Origin: Thermoplasmata archaeon
Lineage (GTDB): Archaea; Thermoplasmatota; Thermoplasmata; Thermoplasmatales; Thermoplasmataceae
DNA: 37,403 nt
Assembly: GCA_021818765.1 (NCBI GenBank)
Contig: JAKATM010000003.1
Span: 1-37,403, forward strand
Direction of reading: 5' to 3'
Below, one piece after another: positions 24,987-32,396 of the stretch (its first letter is position 1; every line of letters starts with the position of its first letter). The notes below the pieces were generated by a model, which was not told the DNA's origin, did not search any database, and was given only the letters and a program-made list of their open reading frames with translations. A program made the translations under genes and the position numbers.

Positions 24987-25868
24987 ATGCTTCAACTGAA
25001 ACTGCTAATGGAAAATGAACTGACCACATCCGATCTTCTGGATATGATAATGAGATCATTTCCGGAATTGAAAATATCGAAGATCGTCATAAACAACAGG
25101 GGATGGGACAATATCATAGGCATAGTAAACGACAATGTCGTATTCAGGTTCCCAAAAAATACATCGTCTGAAATGAGCATGAAAATGGAGATAAAACTGA
25201 TTGGAATGCTAACAGGATTTCCAGTTAGCCTTCCAGAATACACTTTTCTGTCTAAATCAGGTAGATTTTTTGCCGGATATCCTTTCATTCCCGGGCTTCC
25301 TTTAAACTCCTCCTCCACACTGGGGAAGGGAATTTTAAGTGATATTACCAGGATTCTTCAATACTTGAGGGAATTTCCGCTAAGCAAATGCATGCTAGCG
25401 GGTGTGCCCATTCATGACAACATTTCCTGGCTTAATAGGCAGCAGGAAATATTGGGCAGATTTGAGCAATCCCTCTCTATATTGACCGGTTCAGGGTACT
25501 TCTCTGAACTGAGGAAAGAACTCATTGATGCTCTATCAGGAATGAGCAAGGATTGCCTAACGCTCTGTCATGGAGACCTATACAGGGGAAACGTGTTGAT
25601 CTCCGGAAAGCATGACAGGATAACAGGTGTAATAGACTGGGGCGATGCATTCTACGGGGACTACGCTTTTGACATCGCGGCAGTGACACTTGACTTTCCT
25701 TCCAAGCACATGAAGGAAATCGTATCTGAGTTCTCACCGGAAACCGACAAAACAGCTTTGGAGAGGATATTTTACTATACAAAGGTCGAACCGCTATATC
25801 TAGCAGATAACCTGATGAGGAAGGGGCATGCGGAAGAAGCCAGCAAAGTACTAGAGGAGATTATGTGA
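24987..25868 (+). CDS. APH-fold phosphotransferase (aminoglycoside/choline kinase-like)
   Basis: 293-aa protein kinase-like phosphotransferase of the APH family. The Brenner motif is 'LCHGDLYRGNVL' with H195, catalytic D197 and N202. The metal-binding 'GVIDWGDAFYGDYAFDIA' follows at about 213-230. The N-lobe carries 'VVFRFPKNTSSEM', in which K/R near residue 55 would contact ATP. Family members phosphorylate small molecules (aminoglycosides, choline, homoserine, sugars), so the substrate is open. An ATG seven codons downstream (25008) is an alternative start. It ends 94 bp before the vWA gene start that I prefer and may be co-transcribed with the TerY-P-like genes, although those have their own TATA box. 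Confidence 0.82.
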   Translation: MLQLKLLMENELTTSDLLDMIMRSFPELKISKIVINNRGWDNIIGIVNDNVVFRFPKNTSSEMSMKMEIKLIGMLTGFPVSLPEYTFLSKSGRFFAGYPFIPGLPLNSSSTLGKGILSDITRILQYLREFPLSKCMLAGVPIHDNISWLNRQQEILGRFEQSLSILTGSGYFSELRKELIDALSGMSKDCLTLCHGDLYRGNVLISGKHDRITGVIDWGDAFYGDYAFDIAAVTLDFPSKHMKEIVSEFSPETDKTALERIFYYTKVEPLYLADNLMRKGHAEEASKVLEEIM

Positions 25869-25930
25869 ACCTGTCCAAACGGTTCGCTACTTAGCGAATA
25901 AAATACGTAATTCTATGACGCAGATCAGAA

Positions 25931-25940
25931 ATATTTATAA
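25931..25940 (+). promoter_or_regulatory. TATA box for the vWA-PP2C operon (fixes the start at 25963)
   Basis: ATATTTATAA is centred 27 nt before the ATG at 25963. It lies inside the longer frame that could begin at 25915, so a transcript from this promoter would lack that upstream ATG. Confidence 0.55.
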
Positions 25941-25962
25941 CTTGTATCATGCTTTAGCCCTT

Positions 25963-26802
25963 ATGGTATACGAAGCAGAAATCAGCCGTACAAACCCGTC
26001 TTTGATATTATTCCTCATAGATCAGTCAAGATCAATGAGCCACAAGTTGCCGGGTGGAGAGAGATCCAAAGCACAGGAAGCCTCGGATGCAATCAACAGG
26101 CAAATAGGTGACTTTGTCCTGAGATGCACAAAGAGTGATGGAATTCGTGACTATTTCTATCTTGGCGTTATTGGCTATGGTTACGTTACTGGAAAGGCTG
26201 GCTCCATTCTCAAAGGGGACCTTATACACCCAATTTCGGAACTTGCAGGAACTCCTCTCAGGACAGAAAAGAGGAAAATGAAGGTATCAGACGGATCAGG
26301 CGGGGACATAGAAGTAGATTATGATTTTGGAGTATGGTTTGATCCGGTTGCAAACGGCGACACCCCAATGTGCAAGGCACTAACGATAGCAAGGGATACC
26401 ATAAAGGACTGGGTAGAGGAGCATCCATCTTCTTATCCACCGATCTTGATAAACATTACCGACGGACAGGCCACCGACGGGAACCCTGAGGACGTAATAA
26501 AGGAGATTCTCGAGCTTAAGACCTCAGATGGCGATACACTGATTTGGAATTGCCACTTATCTTCTAACCCATCGACGCCGGTTTCATTCCCTTCGGAGGA
26601 GTCGGACCTGCCCAACGACAAATATGCTATCTCGCTGTTCGGCGTATCTAGCGTTCTTCCTTCACAATACGTAGGATACGCAAGGGAAATGCAGATAGAT
26701 CTTAAGGACAACGCCAGGGCATACGTCTTTAATGCCCAGCTAGAGCAACTAGTCGAATTCATCGATATTGGAACAAGGGGTCCCCAGGGGCAGATGCAAT
26801 AA
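25963..26802 (+). CDS. von Willebrand factor A protein, TerY-like
   Basis: 279-aa vWA protein with a complete MIDAS. D20-x-S22-x-S24 is in 'LFLIDQSRSMS', a threonine in 'NGDTPMCKAL' (about residue 133), and an aspartate in 'NITDGQATDG' (about 168). Such domains bind a metal ion and a partner protein. The gene is directly followed (no spacer) by a PP2C phosphatase, and a kinase gene faces them, the make-up of the TerY-P triad. No signal peptide or membrane helix, so it is cytoplasmic. The open frame allows an ATG at 25915 (295 aa). I choose 25963 because a TATA box sits 27 nt upstream, and the beta-strand leading to the MIDAS normally begins soon after the start. Confidence 0.85.
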   Translation: MVYEAEISRTNPSLILFLIDQSRSMSHKLPGGERSKAQEASDAINRQIGDFVLRCTKSDGIRDYFYLGVIGYGYVTGKAGSILKGDLIHPISELAGTPLRTEKRKMKVSDGSGGDIEVDYDFGVWFDPVANGDTPMCKALTIARDTIKDWVEEHPSSYPPILINITDGQATDGNPEDVIKEILELKTSDGDTLIWNCHLSSNPSTPVSFPSEESDLPNDKYAISLFGVSSVLPSQYVGYAREMQIDLKDNARAYVFNAQLEQLVEFIDIGTRGPQGQMQ

Positions 26803-27537
26803 TTGCTTTCAGTGAGAGAATTCCACCGCCCCAAGTCTGGGTATCGGGAATCTGAGTATGAGGATGCATACTCATTGGATGCAGATGGTGGGAAATTCGC
26901 AGTAGCTGATGGTGCAACTGAGTCCAGTTTCTCAAATATATGGGCTAAGGCCCTCGTCTCAACTTTTGTCGAAAACCCTCCCCCAATGGACATGAACGAC
27001 AGGCAGTCAGTCAAGAACCTTTTGGACGAAGCGAGAAAAAAATGGTACGGGGAGATAGACTGGACCTCGCTTCCATGGTTCCAGAAGAACAAGGCAGTAC
27101 TGGGATCATACTCAACTTTTCTTGGGCTTCAGGTAGACTCTCCTCAGAGCCCAAAGCGCTACAGATGCATTACGATTGGAGATTCTTGCCTGTTCCATCT
27201 TTCCGGCCCGAAAATGGAGTCTTTTCCCTACTCTGATTACAGGGATCTTAATTACACGCCGAGGCTGATGTGGAGCGGCCATGGGTACCCCATAGGGCTG
27301 AGCAAGGACGTTGAACCGCCCGGACTGGAAGTCAAATATGGCAAGATAAAGGATGGTGACACCCTTATACTGGCAACGGATGCAATCTCCAAGTGGATGC
27401 TTCAGAACAAGGCAAACAGGCCATGGCAACAAATACTGGACAACGCCGATGACTGGGACTCATACATAGGCGGGCTCATTTCGAGCGGCTCCATGAAGAA
27501 TGACGATATCACCGTTATTTTCATCTCTGTATCTTAG
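26803..27537 (+). CDS. PP2C-like protein phosphatase (TerY-P triad)
   Basis: 244-aa PPM/PP2C-fold Ser/Thr phosphatase. Metal-site motifs are E20-D21 ('SEYEDAYSL'), D36-G37 ('FAVADGATESS'), 'TIGDSCLF' at about 123-130, 'LILATDAISKWM' at about 191-202, and the closing 'NDDITVIF'. It should dephosphorylate substrates of a partner kinase; the facing kinase gene at 27521 is the obvious candidate. The first codon, TTG at 26803, immediately follows the vWA stop codon, so translation is probably coupled; GTG at 26812 is an alternative start. The frame is about the minimal size for the family and lacks extra domains. The last 17 bp overlap the convergent kinase gene. Confidence 0.87.
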   Translation: MLSVREFHRPKSGYRESEYEDAYSLDADGGKFAVADGATESSFSNIWAKALVSTFVENPPPMDMNDRQSVKNLLDEARKKWYGEIDWTSLPWFQKNKAVLGSYSTFLGLQVDSPQSPKRYRCITIGDSCLFHLSGPKMESFPYSDYRDLNYTPRLMWSGHGYPIGLSKDVEPPGLEVKYGKIKDGDTLILATDAISKWMLQNKANRPWQQILDNADDWDSYIGGLISSGSMKNDDITVIFISVS

Positions 27538-29128
27538 CTAGCTTATCAGGATCTATTCCATCCCACAGGGGGTCTTTATTCAATGCTTCAATAAGCAACT
27601 TTGTCAGCTTTCTTATCCTTCCCTTCTTCGATAGAAGCTCATTTATAAGCGGAGATTTATCGGGCATGAGGAAATCAGTTTTCCTGAACAACAGGCAGTC
27701 CTGGTCACCCCTGTTGTATCTGGTCCACAGGCTGGGATCGGATGCCACCGCCAGCAATGACAAATAAGTGACGAGAACAGAGAAATTATCCAGTCGCTCG
27801 TCATATGTGGATGTGGTTCTCTGCGGATGCTGGAAATGATCATGTCCATTCTCCGGCGCCTTCATCCCTTTCAGGCTGGGGACATACATTCCGTCGTAGT
27901 CGACCAGGGTGATCCCATCAGAAGAATTCACCATGACGTTGTCGCCGGAAATATCCCCATGAGATATTCCAAAGGATCGCAACCTTATTGCAACCGAGAG
28001 GAATCTTTTTGCTATGTCGGTTATTTTTCTAGGCGTTTCAAGGTTATTTGCAATGTAAGTGTTAAGGTTGACACCATCTATCCATTCCATCAGTAAAGCA
28101 GGGAAATAGACGGCAGGGTTCCTGAGTGTTCTCAATGTCTTCGGAAGGTAGCTGAACGAAGCAAACGTCGATCCGTCGTTGAATCTGGAAATGGCCTTTG
28201 AAATAAGGTAGTAACGCTTGCTGAGATCCGGCTTGCTGCGAGTAAAACATTTCAAGGCATGTGCGGATTGGCCATTTTCCAGCTTGAAAACCGTTCCGTA
28301 GTTCCCTGAAGAGTACACCACATTGCCTGGCATGTTGACATATGGATTTGGGACTACCTTGGAAGAAAGTATTTCCACACGATCCTTCGAAATGCTGAAC
28401 TCAAGATTCTGCATGGCCCTGGAATAGTCGCTCTGGCTTGGCCATGAAACATTCTGGGGTATAGAGTCAAGATCCGGGGGCACCTCGTCTATGATTGTTC
28501 TTGGATCTGGTGCTGCGGGTACAGTCTCTGCCTGTTTTTGCTGCTGTTGTGGAGCATCAGGCGGGGGAGCCTCATCCTTCTTTGGCTCTTTCAAGGCGTT
28601 TACCGCTCCCGTCTCCTTAGGCTGCTCCTGCTTTGCTGATGTCCTTATGAAGGTTGCTGCCACGAACAGGAAGAAAGCGAAGAATACAACATCATAGATG
28701 GGTAGCAGATACGCTATTAAAAGGGACGCAAGCACAGGCACAAGAAATAGGAATCGCCTTGGCAAGGATCTGAAGTAATATAGGAATAGTCCTGTGGATA
28801 ACGCGAGAACTGCAATGAGAAGTGCTATAGTATCGATGAAATCAAGAGGATTAACCAGGAGGGACATGGTCAGGAGTATTGCTATTGCAAGCAGGGAATA
28901 ACTGCCGGATTCCCAGTTTATCATTCTCTTCGATCGTACGACAGCTAAAATTACCAGCAAAATGAATGCAACAACAATTATATGATACGTCTCGTATGCT
29001 ATGAATATGGATGCAAGGTGGAGTCCCTTTTCAGCATATGCCCAAGAACTGTAAATGAACTGCAGCGGCACAACTGCCAGGAAGAGAATTACGAATATGA
29101 GTGCCAGGACCTTGTTTATATATTTCAT
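27521..29128 (-). CDS. Membrane-anchored Ser/Thr protein kinase (TerY-P triad)
   Basis: 535-aa protein in three parts. Residues 1-162 hold about six transmembrane helices. Residues 165-210 are a Pro/Gln/Lys-rich linker ('PPPDAPQQQQKQ'). Residues 270-535 form a eukaryotic-like kinase domain with a glycine loop 'SSGNYGTVFKLENG', ATP lysine K293 ('HALKCF'), catalytic loop 'SHGDISGDNVM' (H390, D392, N397; HGD instead of HRD), and 'LVDYDGMYVP' with metal-binding D410. 'MEWIDGVNL' marks the hinge. The kinase would face the cytoplasm and could be reversed by the PP2C at 26803. This combination with vWA and PP2C matches TerY-P kinases, though the six-helix domain is unusual. A TATA near 29158-29172 gives a leader of about 10 nt. 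Confidence 0.85.
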   Translation of the reverse strand: MKYINKVLALIFVILFLAVVPLQFIYSSWAYAEKGLHLASIFIAYETYHIIVVAFILLVILAVVRSKRMINWESGSYSLLAIAILLTMSLLVNPLDFIDTIALLIAVLALSTGLFLYYFRSLPRRFLFLVPVLASLLIAYLLPIYDVVFFAFFLFVAATFIRTSAKQEQPKETGAVNALKEPKKDEAPPPDAPQQQQKQAETVPAAPDPRTIIDEVPPDLDSIPQNVSWPSQSDYSRAMQNLEFSISKDRVEILSSKVVPNPYVNMPGNVVYSSGNYGTVFKLENGQSAHALKCFTRSKPDLSKRYYLISKAISRFNDGSTFASFSYLPKTLRTLRNPAVYFPALLMEWIDGVNLNTYIANNLETPRKITDIAKRFLSVAIRLRSFGISHGDISGDNVMVNSSDGITLVDYDGMYVPSLKGMKAPENGHDHFQHPQRTTSTYDERLDNFSVLVTYLSLLAVASDPSLWTRYNRGDQDCLLFRKTDFLMPDKSPLINELLSKKGRIRKLTKLLIEALNKDPLWDGIDPDKLAKIQR

Positions 29129-29190
29129 CTGTGCGGGATGAAGATCATTCTCTACCTCTATTTTTTATCTTTGGTATTTGTCAGGCGTTA

Positions 29191-29201
29191 TTTTATTTAA
29201 T
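29191..29201 (+). promoter_or_regulatory. TATA box for acetamidase/formamidase (fixes the start at 29221)
   Basis: TTTTATTTAAT is centred 25 nt before the ATG at 29221, arguing against an upstream in-frame ATG at 29101 that lies inside the divergent kinase gene. Confidence 0.55.
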
Positions 29202-29220
29202 TACCTGCAATTATACTTAC

Positions 29221-30147
29221 ATGCTCATTGTGGATGGACGAAAGGAGTCGAATCTCCACTCCTCGTGGTCCAAACAAAACATGGAAATATGCGCTGTCCC
29301 GCAGAATGAGATTGTCCAGATAATCATACCGGACTCCTCAACCATGCAGATAACAAAGGATTCAACCTCTGAAACGCTGCATTTACTCGATTCAAGCAGG
29401 TATGATGCCGCGGTTGGTCCAATCAGGGTGGAGGGGGCATCTCCCGGCGATTCATTGGAGATAGAGATTATACAGATCAGAACGGGAGACTGGGGCTGGA
29501 CTTCGTTATCATCTGATTTCGGGCTCATAAAGAAGAGGTTCAGCGAAAGACTTTACCACTGGAGTATTTTTGGTGGTTATGCCACCCCGATGGGAGATTT
29601 CCTGGAGGGCATTAGAATAAGGACCGATCCTTTTCTTGGTGTCATAGGAACGCAACCTTCTTCTGGAAAGTATGGCATGATTCCTCCGCGCCATTTTGGT
29701 GGCAACATGGATAATAGGCTGCTCAGGCCCGGATCAAGGCTCTACCTGCCATGCAACATTGACGGTGGGATGATCTCGTTCGGAGACCCGCATGCTGCCC
29801 AGGGGGATGGCGAGGTATGCGGGACTGCAATAGAAACATCAGCGGAAGCAATGGTCAGGTTCAGGGTTCTCAAAGGAGAGAAGATTTCATTCCCAAGGGC
29901 CCGCATTCCTCCAGTGGCTGAACCGGAGTCAATAATGACATCCGGAATATCCAGGAGCCTGAGACAGGCAGCTATTATTGCTGTTGAAGAGATGATCGAC
30001 GATCTAGCCCGAATGCAGGGGCTGACAGCAGAGGAAGCCTATGTTCTTTGCAGCGTAGCAGGCAACCTGAAGGTCTCGGAGATCGTTGACGAGCCGAATT
30101 TCGTCGTATCTATGACGCTTCCAAAGAACATATTCAGCAGGGCATGA
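29221..30147 (+). CDS. Acetamidase/formamidase family amidase
   Basis: 308-aa FmdA/AmdA family enzyme that hydrolyses short amides such as formamide or acetamide to the acid and ammonia. Diagnostic segments are 'AAVGPIRVEGASPGDSLEIEI' (split AAVGPIRVEG and SPGDSLEI), 'PPRHFGGNMDNR', 'LYLPCNIDGGMISFGDPHAAQGDGEV' (key part GDPHAAQGDGEVCGTAIE), and a C-terminal helical segment with 'AYVLCSVAGNLKVSEIVD'. These are nearly invariant in the family and hold the zinc-site acidic and histidine residues. The start is set at ATG 29221 by the TATA box 25 nt upstream; the longer frame from 29101 encodes a non-homologous leader. It is divergent from the membrane kinase, 92 bp away, and stands alone. Confidence 0.9.
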   Translation: MLIVDGRKESNLHSSWSKQNMEICAVPQNEIVQIIIPDSSTMQITKDSTSETLHLLDSSRYDAAVGPIRVEGASPGDSLEIEIIQIRTGDWGWTSLSSDFGLIKKRFSERLYHWSIFGGYATPMGDFLEGIRIRTDPFLGVIGTQPSSGKYGMIPPRHFGGNMDNRLLRPGSRLYLPCNIDGGMISFGDPHAAQGDGEVCGTAIETSAEAMVRFRVLKGEKISFPRARIPPVAEPESIMTSGISRSLRQAAIIAVEEMIDDLARMQGLTAEEAYVLCSVAGNLKVSEIVDEPNFVVSMTLPKNIFSRA

Positions 30148-30186
30148 TTTTTGCATGGTGGATCTTTACGACCAGTGCAAAGAAAC

Positions 30187-30196
30187 CTTTATTACA
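30187..30196 (+). promoter_or_regulatory. TATA box for nreA (leaderless)
   Basis: CTTTATTACA is centred 27 nt before the ATG at 30218. Confidence 0.5.
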
Positions 30197-30217
30197 AGAA
30201 TCTGACTGAGTAATTGG

Positions 30218-31468
30218 ATGCAATTCAAAACTTCATTCAACATACCTGCTTCACTGTGCATCAAGTGCAGATCTGCCAAGAACCTCTGCGGTCTCTCATA
30301 TTGCCCCATACTTGTCAGCACAATGGTAACACCCAAATTTGAGAGGCAGATCAGGAATGAGGTATCTGGTTCATCTCCGCCATCCGTGTTTGTGGGCAGA
30401 TTTGGTTATCCAAAGATAAAGGTTTATCCTTCCACCCCACCGGAATTCGGTGAGACAGGAAGTTATGAAACACCATCAGAATGGATGAAAATGGACATGG
30501 AAAAATTTCTCTCAATGCGCCTTTCCATGCTGAGGGGTGGAATGGAAATATCCGTGAAGAATGCATCCACTCCGGACGGCAAGCTTCTCGACACACAACT
30601 TCTCTCGATGGCAAGCAAGCCAGTTGATATGGAAATGATTTTCAGCAAGAGCATGCTTTCATCCAAAATCGTGCTTTCGGAATACACACCACCAATGGGA
30701 CCTGCGGCCCCGCTCAAAAACATATCTTATGGAAACGTGAAAATAGAGCCATACGTCGAGCGGGCTTTCAATGACACAGATCTCCGTGCGGTCAAGGCCA
30801 TATACGACCTGTACAACAGAGGGGTAGACGTCTCCCGCCTTTCAAAAATACTTAGCACCGGTGCATTCGGTGTGAAGGAAGACCGCAGGGCGGTGCCTAC
30901 CAGATGGTCTATAACGGCGGTCGACAAGAACGTTTCAGATCTGAACCTGAAAACGCTCAAGGGCATGGAAACAGTAGACAAATTCGAGGTTTTTGTGCGA
31001 AAAACAAGCGGGAATCTGTTCATGGGTATAATGGCACCGGGCAACTGGCAGTTTGAATGGGGAGAGGCATGGTTCCCGGGCAGCACATGGAATACCTGGG
31101 GTTCCGATGCCGAGGTAGAGATCGATTATGAAGGGTACGACGGGAGGAAGGATTATCCTGGAATCGGTGGATGCTACTATGCATCAAGACTAGCCGCAAC
31201 AGAATATATGCTGAAGAGAAGGAGGATGGCAATCCCGCTCTTATGGAGGGAGATCTATCCGGGATTTAATCTTCCCGTCGGCGTCTGGTATGTGAGGGAG
31301 AACCTGAGGGAGATGTTCAACACCAAACCGGTGCAGCTAGACGACATTGAGAGCTGCATTCTCTACCTGAAGACGCAGATGAAGATACCTGTGGAAAAGT
31401 GGCTCTCAAGATCCACGATATACAGATACCTGAAAGCAGGATCGCTTGACAGGTATATTGCAGCGTGA
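30218..31468 (+). CDS. nreA: DNA repair protein NreA (DUF650/DUF651)
   Basis: 416-aa archaeal Nre protein. The N-terminal zinc-binding motif is C14-x2-C17-x6-C24-x4-C29 ('CIKCRSAKNLCGLSYC'). Conserved family segments follow: 'VFVGRFGYPKIKVYP' (about 50-64), 'SSKIVLSEYTPPMGPAAP' (about 148-165), 'WFPGSTWNTWG' (about 286), and 'YYASRLAATEYMLKRRR'. In haloarchaea NreA acts with PCNA in repair of DNA damage, in part through a C-terminal PCNA-binding motif. Here the end reads 'SLDRYIAA' and no clear PIP box is visible. The gene overlaps the downstream radical-SAM gene by 4 nt and lies about 0.9 kb before pcn, so a shared genome-maintenance role is likely. Confidence 0.9.
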   Translation: MQFKTSFNIPASLCIKCRSAKNLCGLSYCPILVSTMVTPKFERQIRNEVSGSSPPSVFVGRFGYPKIKVYPSTPPEFGETGSYETPSEWMKMDMEKFLSMRLSMLRGGMEISVKNASTPDGKLLDTQLLSMASKPVDMEMIFSKSMLSSKIVLSEYTPPMGPAAPLKNISYGNVKIEPYVERAFNDTDLRAVKAIYDLYNRGVDVSRLSKILSTGAFGVKEDRRAVPTRWSITAVDKNVSDLNLKTLKGMETVDKFEVFVRKTSGNLFMGIMAPGNWQFEWGEAWFPGSTWNTWGSDAEVEIDYEGYDGRKDYPGIGGCYYASRLAATEYMLKRRRMAIPLLWREIYPGFNLPVGVWYVRENLREMFNTKPVQLDDIESCILYLKTQMKIPVEKWLSRSTIYRYLKAGSLDRYIAA

Positions 31469-32310
31469 ACGATATGCAGGTAGTCGAAATAAAGGCAAAG
31501 TCAGCCCTGAACAGATCTGGAATGGTGGAACTAGATTACGCCTTCAATGCATATCTGGGCTGCGCTCATGGTTGCAGGTACTGCTACGCTGCCGATATTA
31601 CACCTGGGGAATCGGCGGAGACATGGGGCGATACCGTCAGGGTCAGGGTCAACATAATCGAGCTTCTGCAGAGAGAGATAAAGAGCATGAGGAGAGGGCT
31701 TGTCGGTATTTCGACCATTACTGATCCGTATCAGCCAGTAGAGGCAAAATACAGGCTCTCCAGGCAGGCAATTTCGCTCCTGTTGGCAAACGGCTTCAGG
31801 GTATCAATTCAGACGAAGTCCCCTCTTGTGCTGAGGGATCTCGACATACTGCGGGACAGGAAGGGACTAGATGCAGGCGTCAGCCTGGCTACACCGGACA
31901 GTCAAATATCAAGACTCATAGACAGGAAATCGCCCCTTCCCGAAGCCAGGATAAGGACCATGCGTGAACTCACCAGGAACTCTATCAAGACATGGATGTT
32001 CCTGGGTCCAATCATTCCAGGTATCAATGATTCTTTCGATTCGATAGAGGCACTTATTTCCGTGGCTTCAGACCTTAAGATCAGGGTTATTTATGATCTT
32101 CTCAATCCATACAGTGGTGCGAAATCTATGCTAGGCGACAGTCTGGGTCCTGCATGGATTTCATCAATGAGCGGGCTTGACAGGCGCAGGTGGTGGGAAA
32201 GAGTTGAGTCAACTATCATCAGGATCGCAAGGGAATACAACGTGAAATGCAACAGCGAAGCCTCAGAACTCAGCGCCGAGACTGGCCTTATTTATAAGCC
32301 GCTTTTCTGA
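31465..32310 (+). CDS. Radical-SAM protein, spore-photolyase/Rv2578c-like
   Basis: 281-aa radical-SAM enzyme. The cluster-binding triad is C33-x3-C37-x2-C40 in 'YLGCAHGCRYCYA', preceded by 'FNAYLG', the opening typical of the spore photoproduct lyase-like / Rv2578c family. 'GISTITDPYQPVEAKY' (about 76-91) and 'SIQTKSPLVLRDLDIL' follow, then 'VSLATPD' and 'GPIIPGIND'. The reaction in this subfamily is unproven; DNA-lesion repair is suggested only by its relatives and by the 4-nt overlap with nreA and closeness to pcn. The GTG at 31465 overlaps the nreA TGA (GTGA), so translation is coupled; ATG at 31474 is an alternative start. No additional cluster-binding cysteines are evident at the C-terminus. 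Confidence 0.87.
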   Translation: MNDMQVVEIKAKSALNRSGMVELDYAFNAYLGCAHGCRYCYAADITPGESAETWGDTVRVRVNIIELLQREIKSMRRGLVGISTITDPYQPVEAKYRLSRQAISLLLANGFRVSIQTKSPLVLRDLDILRDRKGLDAGVSLATPDSQISRLIDRKSPLPEARIRTMRELTRNSIKTWMFLGPIIPGINDSFDSIEALISVASDLKIRVIYDLLNPYSGAKSMLGDSLGPAWISSMSGLDRRRWWERVESTIIRIAREYNVKCNSEASELSAETGLIYKPLF

Positions 32311-32396
32311 CGATATGCCCTTCAGCCGCTGATCATATGAAAAGAATTATTAATCATCATGTTGATTCTCTGCAATCCGGATAGGTGTAAATTCAG

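Noticed and set aside
26433-27092. 219-codon minus-strand frame across the vWA and PP2C genes
   Set aside because: It lies opposite two genes with clear catalytic motifs, has low-complexity Ser-rich composition and no domain signature; it is a shadow frame.
29101-29220. Upstream extension of the acetamidase
   Set aside because: Forty codons without family similarity that lie over the kinase 5' region; the TATA box points to 29221.
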